NCBI GenBank assembly: GCA_004565275.1 | Contig: SDOX01000001.1 | Location: 799,696 to 863,695 of the forward strand | Direction of reading: 5' to 3' | Source of the DNA: Nannochloropsis salina CCMP1776 | Lineage: Eukaryota > Sar > Eustigmatophyceae > Eustigmatales > Monodopsidaceae | Length of the DNA stretch: 64,000 nucleotides | Shown: piece by piece, positions 25,914 through 35,669 of the stretch | Position numbering within the stretch: position 1 is the stretch's first letter | How the letters are laid out: the number at the start of each line of letters is the position of its first letter | The notes under the pieces: model-generated | Told to the model about the DNA's origin: nothing | The model's database searches: none | What the model saw: only the letters and a program-made list of their open reading frames with translations | Translations under genes and position numbers: made by a program

Positions 25914-28581
25914 ATGGTGGCGTTCGTGTTCGTGCTGTATACGGTCCTCACCGGGCACCTCCTCCTCGGCGAGGCACGGGTTCCGGGTGCCCCTGAAGCT
26001 TTGGGAGCTACTGCACGCCCAAGATGGGGTTGGAGGAAGCTCTTGACAGCGTGGTCCCCACAACAGCACGGTTCTTTCCCAATGCACCATGTCATGGCAA
26101 AGGGAAGTCAGGACTCGCAAGACGAGGTCTCCTCGCTTTCCCGATGGAGGCAATGGTGCCGCCGACGCGGAGGAGGGTCTGACGACGTGGAGAAGGGTGG
26201 TGGAAGTGCGGCAGACAAGGTGACCGCCAATGCTGCTGCGAATCGTTCCTGGCAAGCAGGAAAGACGGCAATAAAGGGGACTCGTCGCGTGCTTTCAGGG
26301 GCGCCGGGGGGGCTAGGGGCGAGGAGGGACGCGAGCGAGGGGAAAAGGGCGAGCAAAGACCAGACATCTGGGCATCACCCGTCACACCTCCTCCTGTCTG
26401 CCCGCATCCCTGTCTTTAGAAGAGGCGGAGGGAGGGAGTCGGGCGGGCGGGGGGCAGGAAGGGGGGGGGCGGGGGGCGCCGCGGGAAGTGGAAAGCGAGA
26501 ATGAAGGGGAGTTGGCGGAAGAGGTAGAGGAGGGTCTGATGGGAGAGGAAGGAGAAATGGGCTTGGAGGAGGTGGAGACGGAGGAGGCGTTGGTCGGGTT
26601 TGCCTCGGGCGGAGGCGACGACGACGACGACGGAAGCGAGGAGGGCCGAGGTGCCGGGGGAGGGCGGGGGGGAGGAGGGGCAGGGGCGGACCCGCCCCCT
26701 CCCCCTGAGGAATGGGCGTATTTGGGGGAGATTGAATCGGAAGAAGAACCCGAGTGGGTGGCCGCGTACGCGACGTTGGAGGACGGGGTGGAGGAGCCGC
26801 CGGAGGGAGGGCAGGTGCGGAGCAAGGAGGAGGCTTGGGCCGTTTTGAAGCAGGCGTGGGCACGTACGGTCATCCCCCCCCCGCCGAGGGAGGGAAAAAG
26901 AGACCACGAGGGTGGGGTCGTCCCTGATACCGAGAAGGAGGGGCCGGGCGAGGGCGGGGCGGAGGAAGTGGTCCACTCCCCGTACGCCCGCCAGACCAAG
27001 GCGGCGGCCCGCCGGGAAACCTACCGACGTTTTTTACAGGATTTGGAATCCGATCCTCGCACTTTGGGGGGAAAGCATTGGGTGGACAGGGATGCCCTGG
27101 TGCATTTGCGGGGCACGGCCTTGCTCTGCCAACGCCCAGACTACGTGGAGCTCCTGGTTCGTCTTCGGCCTTCCCTTCCTTTTGCCCGAGGGATGCGGGT
27201 GGAGATGCCGTCGTCCACGCACGGGATGCAGGAGGCGTTGGCGGCAGCCTTGGCCCACTCCGTGGGCGCAGGCCTTTTGATGGCGGACCAGAAACGTGTG
27301 GCTGTGGTGCGGCGGATGGCGTTGGAGGAGGGCGTGCCCAAGAAGTTCTTGGGCGCCAAGATGGTGATGGGGGCTTTGTTGGAGGTGGCCCAGGAGGGAG
27401 GGACGGAGGGCGGGACGGAGGGCGGGGGGGAGGAAGGGGAGGTGCCCTTTTTGGTGTTTCTGGCGGACAAGGGACGGCCCTGGTTGCAGCATCAGGACGT
27501 GACCGAGGCGCTCCAGAAGGCAGTTACGGCCACCGAGACTCGTACTTTTTTCCTCCTTTCCTCCGAGTATGAACCGGATTCCCTCCTTCCCCCCCTCCCT
27601 CCTTCCTCCAACCAACCTCCGCAGACGAGCGCACCGGGCGGCTTGTTGGCCCCCCCTGGGGAAGGAGCTGGACCGAGCATGAACTCCCTCTTGGGGGGGG
27701 GGCGGGGGGGGGGGCGGAGCGGGGGAGGGACCATCTTCTTGGCCCTCGGTGATCATGCCTCCGGGAGGCTTTGGGGGCGGGGGAGGGGGGGGAGGAAACT
27801 CACCAAAGGGCCCCGTGCTGCACGTATTGATACGACCCAGCCTGGTGCCGGCGGCGCCGCCGGGAAGCGGGGGAGAGGAAGGAGGGAGGGGGGGAGGGGG
27901 AGGGAATGGCACCGTGGGGATTGGGCTCCAGGGGCTGCACCCGTTGGGGGGGGAGGGCGGTGGGAACGGCGGGGGGGGTTTGCGCCCATGCTGAAAAAAA
28001 CAGTGGCGGAGCTGGCCGAGCATTTTCATGAATTGAGTGCCGAGAGGAAACGGATGGGGCAAAGGAGGAGGGGGGGAAAGAAGGGAGGGAGGCAGGAGGG
28101 GGGTTTGGACGGTGGGAGGGGGGAGGGGGGCGGGGAAGGGCCAAGGGGGTCGAGGGAGGAGGATGGGGGGGAAGAGAAGGCAGCAGAGGGGAATGAGGAT
28201 GACGCCGTGGAGGTGGAAGAGGAGGGGGAGGAGGAGGAGGAGGAGGAAGAAGACGAGGAGGAGGAAGAAGACGAGGAGGAGGAGGAGGAGGAGGAGGAAA
28301 AGAGGGAGGAGCAGATGCGGGCCGAGAGCGCGGCGTTGAGTCAGCTGGCGCAGATGCTGGAGAATCTTAACAAGAACGAGAACTTCCACAAGGCCCTCCA
28401 GGCCCACGTCGTTGCCCAGCACCAACAGCTCCAACAGATGGGGCTGGCCCCTCCCTCCCGCCCGTCCTCCTTCCCGCCCTCCCCTTTCCCTCCCCCCCCC
28501 GCCGGGATGGCGAATCCCAACCCGGCGGCGGCGGCGCTCCACCTGCGCTATCAACAGCTTCAACACCTACAACAACAACAA

Positions 28582-28616
<35 letters not shown>

Positions 28617-30919
28617 ACAGCAACAGCAGCCTCAGATTCCGGGTGCCCCTCCTGGGGTCACCCTCGGCCCGAACGGTCTGCCCCACTACATGGGCAGCCC
28701 CATGGTCCCGGCCTACCAGATTACTTTCGCTTTCCCTCCTCTCGACGGAAACGCTGCCCTTTCCTCCTCTCCTCCCTCTTCTGCGGCCTCCCCCGCGTCT
28801 TCCCCCGCCAGGCGCCGGAAGAATGCCTCCGCACCCGCCGCTTCGGCCGGTCGGAGGGACCGAACAGGGCCCAGGAAGGGGGCATCAGGAAGGGAGGGAG
28901 GGGGAGGGGGAGGAGGAGGGCTGCCGTTCGCCCGCTGGTTTAGCAAAAAGGGAGAAGCGTCGTCCTTCCCTTCCTCCACCCCTGCTTCCCCACCCCGTCG
29001 GAGCGCCTCCGCCCATGGCCGTGGTCGAATCCGGCGTGTGGCCTCCCCCCTGTCCCTCCCTTCGGACTCGTCCTTGTCCGACACACCGCCTTCCCCCGCC
29101 ACCCAGGAAGCCCTGCTGGGCCTCTTTGAAGACGTGCTCCTTTTACCCACTAAAGACTCCTCCCTCCGGGCCCGCTGGGACAAACTCGTCGCCGACGACC
29201 ACGAACGCTACAACGCCAAGCGGACCTACGCGATCTTGAAGCAAGCCCTTGCCCTCCACCGCCTCCTTTGCCCGGACCTCTCCCCTACCCATCCCTTGCT
29301 CTACAAGGTGCAGCTCCAGGCGGGCGCGGAAACGCTGAAAGTGTTGGAGACGGCCGTGGAAGTGGAGGTGGGCAAGCGAGGGGAGCAAGGGCACAGCGGG
29401 GAGGAGGGACTGCCGCGGGTGGTGACGGAGGACGACGGTGCCTTCCACCTTCTGTCCCTGGAGGGCTTGGAGACGGCGCTGGGCATGGTGTGCAAGACGA
29501 GCGTGCCCCGCCCGGGGGTGCCCGTGTCGAGGACGAAGGAGGAAGTGACGGCCTTGGCGCAGAACCGGCACGAGCACGCCTTGGTCGGCAATGTGATCAG
29601 CCCGGCGGACATTGGGGTCACGTATGGGGAAATCGGGGGCCTGGCGGACGTGAAGGAGACGCTCCGGCAGTGTGTCACCTACCCGCTCCGGTTTCCACAT
29701 TTGTACAGCGAGGGGATCGCGGCGGATTCGGTGAAAGGGGTGCTCTTGTTTGGGTAAGGAGGGAGGGAGGAGGGAGGGAGGGAGGGAGGATGGGAGGAAT
29801 GTGATGGCCGTATTCTCTGTGTCTTGTCTGTGTTCCGACGTGCGAGGGGCTGACTATGTTCCTGGCCGCCCTGTCCTCTTTCCCTCCATCCCCTTTCCCG
29901 CCCCCCGTTATTCGCAGCCCGCCCGGGACTGGTAAGACCATGTTGGCAAAGGCGGTCGCGACGGAAGGAGGGGCCACTTTCCTGTCGGTAGACGCCTCTG
30001 TGATCGAGAGCAAATGGTTGGGGGAGTCGGAGAAGAACGCCAAGGCAGTCTTCACCCTGGCGCGTCGCCTGGCCCCGTGCGTGGTGTACCTGGACGAAGT
30101 GGATTCCATCCTGTCGTCGCGGGACCAAGGGGAGGATACCAAGTACAACACGATAACTAGTGTGAAGACCACTTTCATGCAGGAATGGGACGGGCTCAGG
30201 ACCACGAATGACCGGGTCATCGTGGTGGCGAGCACCAATCGACCGTACGCCTTGGACCAGGCCGTGCTGCGTCGGATGCCGCGAAGGATACTAGTGGATT
30301 TGCCCGACCAAAAGACGCGGGAGGACATGCTCCAGAAGGTGAGGCGTCGGTGCGCTGGTGTCTGCGCTATTTTGTTTCCCTCGCTACCCCTCCTTCCTTT
30401 CTGCCCCGGTCCCTTTCTTTTTTCCCCGCCCCACTGTGTTTGGATGGCAGTCCGGGTGCCTGAAGAAGCGTGGGGTTGGGCGCGAGACCTGGCGTCATCG
30501 ATTTCATGCACGCCACCCACCTTTTCCTGTCTCTCTTTCCTTTCCTCCCTTGATGGAATCGTTCCCTTTCTCAGATCCTGGCTAACAACCGGATCGCTCC
30601 TGAAGTCAACCTGACCAGCATTGCCAAACGCTTGGAGGGCTACACGGGCAGCGACATTCGGGAAGTCTGTCGGGAGGCAGTGGTCCGAATCGCCCACGAG
30701 GAGAGCAAGAAGCTCGACGACGCCCAGGGCGTGGAAGTTGGGGCCTTGGGGCAGCGTCTACGGCCCGTGGAGAAGGCCGATTTCGACGCGGCGTTGGAGA
30801 AATTGAGCGCGTCCGTGGCGGCGCGGGGAAGGGAGTTGGAACGTGTGCGTGAATGGAACAATTTGTTTGGGGAAGTACGGAAGAAAGTGCAGCCGCCGCA
30901 CATGTCCATGTACGTCTAA
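25914..30919 (+). CDS. MSP1/ATAD1-like AAA ATPase, large acidic form
   Basis: Main exons are about 26420-29753, 29918-30338 and 30575-30919. The first intron splits the Walker A motif ([12 protein letters not shown]). The long ORF is open from 26317 but has no ATG at its head. A strong acceptor (..ccctgtctttag, 26419) suggests an upstream exon; the candidate begins at ATG 25914 with a signal-like stretch MVAFVFVLYTVLTGHLLLGE. The donor is unresolved. The AAA domain resembles plant MSP1-like proteins: ISPADIGVTYGEIGGLADVK, Walker B CVVYLDEVDSIL, sensor NRPYALDQAVLRRMPRR, and the C-terminal helix ending PPHMSMYV. MSP1/ATAD1 extract tail-anchored proteins from outer membranes. Upstream is a degenerate second ATPase-like segment, Gly-rich runs, a Glu/Asp run (coded at 28200-28310) and a Gln run (28570-28630). 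Localisation is uncertain. Confidence 0.8.
28205..28630 (+). repeat. Coding microsatellites: poly-Glu/Asp and poly-Gln
   Basis: GAG/GAA/GAC codons run through about 28205-28310, and CAA/CAG codons (a long Gln tract) through about 28568-28630, both inside the AAA ATPase ORF. Mixed synonymous codons argue that the Gln run is maintained as protein, not only by DNA slippage. Confidence 0.85.
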
Positions 30920-32175
30920 GCCGGTGATGGCTTGACCCTGGGGGCCGTGGTGGGATGGGCCGGTGCCTGAGGGACGGCCACCCGGCAAGGCCGTCGAAGG
31001 CACATGGAAGGTGCATAGATGCAAGACAAGGTGGGAGCAGAAAGGAGGTGGAAGTGTGAAGGCTCAAAGGACAGGGCCTCGCAGACAGGATGGGTGTGAT
31101 GAGGGCTGATGGGTGTGAAATAGTCATGAAATGAGGGGTGCCCAGAGGATTCGGTTGAGCGTCAGGCATGCTCGTGTACATAGGTAGAAGAGGGGCGAAA
31201 GATACCGAGAGAATAGATGTTATGAGCCAGGAGGCTACGGATTAAAAAGATAAAGGAGCAAATTGCGTAGGACCATGGCGATGGTACGTAGAAAGTAAAG
31301 CATCGCTTGGCTGGTTGGACAAGGCTTGGAGATGCATTGTGAGACTTGGGATAGAAAAATCGACAAGGAGCATAATATAAGCGAGAAAAACACCCGAAAA
31401 AGGCAATCAAACGACTTGAGAACCGATTTTTTTCCCCAGAGGCTCCTTCCACCTGCACGTCGCTTTTGTTGCTCTCTCTCCTTCATCTTCCCCTTTCCTG
31501 CCTCCATCCGATTTAGACTACACCGGACGCACCCTCCCCTCCATCTGCCCAGCCCCATGGCCCCTCGGCCCGCGACCCGCGAGTCCTTTCTCACCACACG
31601 CTGGCCATGGCCTTTGCGTCGCGTGCCAGATGTGTGGTAAACCTGGCGTTGATCATTCTCTTATCCTGCGCATGGACAGGCTTGCCACCGATCGGTCTGT
31701 ATTCCCGATGCAGTCGGCGCTTTCGGGCAGGCCCAGGAAGGACCCGTCTTGCTACCCCGGGGCCTCCCCATCTTCTCGCCCAGCCTCGTACTCCGAATGC
31801 TTTCGCACAGGGCACTCCTTCCGACATGCTCAGGTCTTTAGCATCCTAATCAGCGCTAGCTTCAACCAGAGAGGCCGTCCCTCGGGTCCCTCCGGAGCTT
31901 GACATGAAGCCGTCGCCAGCACACAGGACCCTCAGGATTTGGCCAAGGCCGTACGCAGCGACCGCCCTGTACTTTACCAAGAGATGCTCTTGGTAAGAGA
32001 TGTGCACGTCGCTGTCGAGAGCAACGCTGACGCTGGGGGCTCGGATCCAGACCGTACAGGCATCTCTGTGTCTTGCTCTCTTCCCAAGGGGCCCCAAGGT
32101 CTCGGCATTTCTCGGCGATATCCGGACTCCCCTTGTTCGGCGATCGCTTCCATCAGCAAACCTTTTGCCTGCTAC
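30920..32175. other. Convergent intergenic region
   Basis: Downstream of the AAA gene and downstream of the M41-like gene. About 30920-31550 looks like 3' UTR. A short plus-strand ORF at 31607 is listed separately. No RNA gene was recognised. Confidence 0.4.
31607..31849 (+). CDS. Doubtful short ORF with signal-peptide-like start
   Basis: 80 codons from an ATG in a good context (GCCATGG). The protein starts MAFASRARC and has a hydrophobic core VVNLALIILLSCAW followed by Arg/Gly/Pro-rich sequence (RRFRAGPGR), like a leader of a secreted or plastid protein. It may be exon 1 of a gene continuing to the right: an acceptor-like cacacag (31924) opens DPQDLAKAVRSDRPVLYQEM, closed by a donor-like gtaaga at 31993. 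I could not build a full frame-consistent model and recognise no family. It may equally be chance. Confidence 0.25.
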   Translation: MAFASRARCVVNLALIILLSCAWTGLPPIGLYSRCSRRFRAGPGRTRLATPGPPHLLAQPRTPNAFAQGTPSDMLRSLAS

Positions 32176-33758
32176 TCAGTCATCCTCCAAGTATCGCCCT
32201 CCCTCTTGCTCGACGATCTGCATGCAGGCAACCACGCTCTCTCCCCGCTCAAAAGCAGCCATGAGTGCCACCAGCGCCTTTTCGTTCTGCCGGATCATGT
32301 TGTACGACTGAAGCACGCCCCCTGAGGAGAAATGGAACCTGTGAGGCATCTAGCTCGAACATTTACAAAGCTTTGCAACCTTCCCTCCCTTTATCTCCCC
32401 TTTTCTCCCTCCCACCCTCCCTCGATCCCTCCCTCCCACCCTCCCTCGATCCCTCCCTCCCTCCCCTCCTTACAATTCAACCATCGCTCCTGCTCTCGGT
32501 CGCTCATGGCCGGATCCGCCAAATTAAACAAGGCCAGGAGCTGGCTCAAGTCGTTTCCCCCGCCCTCAGCCTTCCCGTAGGCAATGTACTCACTCACGAC
32601 GCCTGCCAAGGAGACCACCGTGAGTCGGGCCAGCTCCTCCTTTAAAAGGACGCCCCTGGGGGTCCATCGCTCTGCTTCTTCTCGAGACACGGGGCCCGGT
32701 AAAGAAGGCAACATCGGTGGCCCGATCTCAGTGGAGTCCTGGGGCACGGTCGCGGCGGCAGCTGCTTCCTGGGCGAAGGAGAGGATTTGGGCAAATTCCA
32801 CCGCATTGAGCCGCCCCGACACAGAATAGCTCAGGACAGGGAGACCGCACAGGTAGCCCACGAGGAAATGGCCGGCTTCGTGGCGGAGAAGTCGTTCTTT
32901 GTACTCCCTGTTCAAAGCGAACAGGAACTGGTTGGCCGCGCGCATCAGGACCTCGGGGAAGGAGAGGCCAAGGGAGATGTAGGCAAAAGGAATGGAGACT
33001 AGAAAGGAGGTGGCGAACCAGCGGACGATGTCGGGCCCTGGAAGTTTGTCGAGCGTGGTCAATGCCGAGGCAATCGACAGGGCCATGACAATGGCGACGC
33101 CACTTTCCACCCGCTCCACGGCGGGAGAGGCGTTAAAACCCAAGGCTTTTTCAACACGTTCCCGCATCCGCGCATAGACCCGCAAGTCGTTCCGGGAGAC
33201 CCCAAAAAATTCCAACGGCACCGAGTTCCAAAAACGGAGGAAACCGGAGCGGACACTCCCGTCCTTGTTCCGACGGACCTTCATCAGCTCCAGGCCATCT
33301 ACCAGGCGCGTGTCCGCAAGGGACGCCCCGATGGCCACCATCCCTTCCCCGCTGGCGCCTACATCGCGTTGCCGTGGTCTCACAGATGGGGACGCGTCAG
33401 TACCGGTCGCAGAGGACGCCTTGTCGTCCACCAGACATGAGGAGACCAGCTCCTCTAGCAAAGGCCAATATTGAGCCGCGTCGGTGGCGACTGGCGTGGT
33501 TGAGGACGACGGCTGAGAGGAGACAGGAGAGCTGGCCTGCAAGTACCTTGTCGCCGTGAGTTTTGGAATTCTTGGAAGAAATGCATGTGCTGAAGTAAGG
33601 AGAAGAAGCACGAAGACATAGAACCTCCCATTTGTTCCAAGACGAGTGCGTGGACGGAGTACTTGGTCCGTACTTCCCCAAGTGAAAGAGCCTCCCATGC
33701 CGCCTTCTTTACCGGCACCGGTATCAAAATTCTGCCCGCGCGTCGATGTACCTGGCAT
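32176..33758 (-). CDS. Plastid-type HEAGH metalloprotease-like membrane protein
   Basis: Two exons: 33758-32474 and 32321-32176. The join ..RWLN/W GVLQSYNMIRQ gives 476 aa. The leader RFYVFVLLLLTSAHAFLPRI is a signal peptide with Phe at the cleavage site, then a Ser/Thr-rich transit region: a complex-plastid import signal. Two hydrophobic segments follow (about 220-270). The Zn-site motif is HEAGHFLVGYLCG (about 293) and a later conserved stretch is LAGVVSEYIAYGKAEGG. This combination occurs in small plant chloroplast proteins related to the FtsH (M41) protease domain but lacking an AAA module. The second Zn-ligand region (..SEYIAYG..) resembles that in M41, so activity is possible but unproven. 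The start could also be the internal Met at residue 21. Confidence 0.8.
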
Positions 33759-34344
33759 GACGTATAGAAAAAAGAAGCGACGGCGTCATGTTGTGCACTG
33801 TGGCCGTGTGTTCCTAGTCTTTGGGGTCTGGATCGGTACCTGCGACTGCGAATATCATCGCCACTATCGCGGACGCCGGGCAAGCGTGCACGCAGTCCCA
33901 TGGCACCAAAACGAGGCGTGCCAGATGTTCGGCACGGGTCTGTCATCTGGAAGTCGCGTCCTCACGATAATTCAATTCAACCATTTTTGATCGAGTGGTC
34001 GTTGCCGATAGAGGCGTTGTTTGTGTTTGGTGTTCTTCTCTGACAGCCGCTGGCTCTACCATGTGTCGAGGCGCGGCCCTACACACGACGACGACAAATA
34101 ATTGGTTTCCGCCTCACGCCTCTGCCTCTCTGGGGACAAGATGTCGATGACTGGGAGCAAGTGTAATTTTCAGGTCGCATGTACTCGTCATTCCGGGCAG
34201 CACAGACCCTGGTGTTGAACATGCTGTGTCGAAATTGCCAGCAAGGCAAAACTCTTTCCTCACGAGTCTTCTCTCTCTCCCACCTGTTTTGCCTTCCCGC
34301 TGTGCCCTTCTACAGTCGCATCCATCGGCAAAGCCAACCACGCC
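33759..34344. other. Divergent intergenic region
   Basis: Between the M41-like gene (minus) and the small protein gene (plus). It probably holds both promoters. A 5' exon of the small protein ending before the acceptor-like ctacag at 34315 is possible but not resolved. Confidence 0.4.
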
Positions 34345-34976
34345 ATGGGAGAAGACGTCAAAGTCCCGTTGGTGGTCAAGAAAGAGGAGAAGGACGGGAC
34401 CGAGGTCATACATTTAAGGAATCCGGGGCAAAAATACCCCACCCCCACCCCGGGCGTGCCAGGTAGGCCTTCACTTGTCTGTGCATCGACTTCTGGGCTC
34501 GAGTAACAAGTGTCGTTTGTTCCACAACCCTATCCCTCCCCCTTCCTTACATCAGAACGCATCTTCTACGAGACCTTATACCAGCAAAACCCGAACTCCT
34601 TCATGGCCCAGGAGTACTGCATCCTTCACGGTTCGTCGGCGCCTTCCTGTGCCCCTTTTCTGACTTTGTTGGGCCCTCCCCATTACACCATTACGTAGTT
34701 TCACCCTATTGCTTTCTTTCCGTCACGTGTCCTACCCTCTCCATCCCAGGCATATTGGACGAGAAGGAGGCAATCTCAGTAAACAAACAGGTGCAAGCCC
34801 GTAAATTGAAGGGCAGTGGGGTATCTTCTCCGTCCCCCGTGAAAAAGGCAGCGACAGTGAAGAAGGCGGGCGGGGAAGGAAGGAAGAGAAAGAGCCGGTT
34901 AGAGGACGACGTGGTGGTGAAGACGGGATTAGTGGAAGGGGGAATGGAGGGAGTGGGGTCGACGGCCTTCGCATGA
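34345..34976 (+). CDS. Small conserved protein of unknown function
   Basis: Three exons: 34345-34462, 34556-34630 and 34750-34976, giving 139 aa. The ATG is in a good context (CGCCATGG). The core reads LRNPGQKYPTPTPGVPERIF (about residues 26-45), then YETLYQQNPNSFMAQEYC and ILHGILDEKEA. From memory this resembles a short plant protein family of unknown function with a PGQK..P..IFYESL..Q.P.SEMA pattern. The C-terminal third is Lys/Arg-rich (KKAGGEGRKRKSRLEDD), a possible nuclear localisation signal. No enzymatic motif is seen. All three exons join in frame with conserved-looking sequence across the joins, which supports a real gene. Upstream non-coding or coding exons may exist. Confidence 0.7.
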
Positions 34977-35669
34977 CCCCCGCCCGCACCGAAACGAAAA
35001 TCCAATCGAGGTCCCCCAAAAAAGAAAAAGAAAAAGTCCGGCCTCGCACATGGCCACGACGTGCTTCGCTTTGTTAGGAAGAGTCTCCGTCGCGCATTTC
35101 CTTCTCGAGAAGTAGGCCGTTTCTCTTTTCCTCCATCATTCCTCCTCACGAGGAAACGCTCCAACTTTTGTAGAGCACGGGAGCATGGCATGGATAACAC
35201 AGGATAGCACAGGGAACGTCCGGACCGAACATCTGTCCGCAATACAAAAATTCCTTCCATTCCGAGAAGGTGCGACCGCAGATACCTTTGGGACGGCAAG
35301 GAGCTTCCCTTAGCGACAGGCCCGCATACGATCGGTTCTCCTGCGTCCTCCAACCCCAGGTACACGACCCGACACCCTAAAAGTACCCCCCTTTCCACTA
35401 CTTACGCCTCGGCAATGCATTTAAAACCTTTTCTCGCTTCATTTCATTCCTTTTCCCTCCCTGACCAAGCCCTCGTAAAACACCACCCCCGCCCTTCTAT
35501 TACTTGTCTCCACGCGCAAGATCGCCTCAAAGAGCCCGCCTCTCTTTCCCACGTCAGGCACTCCTCAGTCCATGTGTGACCAGGCGCGAGGAATTGGAGG
35601 GGTGCCTCAACTCTTGTCTCCTGGTCCCAATACCTCCTCCCTCCCTCCCTCCCCTCCTCAAACGCTTGC
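34977..35669. other. Convergent intergenic region
   Basis: Between the 3' ends of the small-protein gene and the SAM synthetase gene. It contains an A-rich patch near 35018-35033 and otherwise nothing recognisable. A 230-codon minus ORF spanning it (34706-35398) is an antisense shadow. Confidence 0.45.

Noticed and set aside
27034-28566. 510-codon minus-strand ORF opposite the AAA gene
   Set aside because: Leu/Pro/His-rich product that mirrors the Glu/Gly/Gln-rich sense strand; an antisense shadow of low-complexity coding DNA.
34706-35398. 230-codon minus ORF
   Set aside because: Partly antisense to exon 3 of the small conserved protein, with a Phe run from an A-rich tract; no domain.
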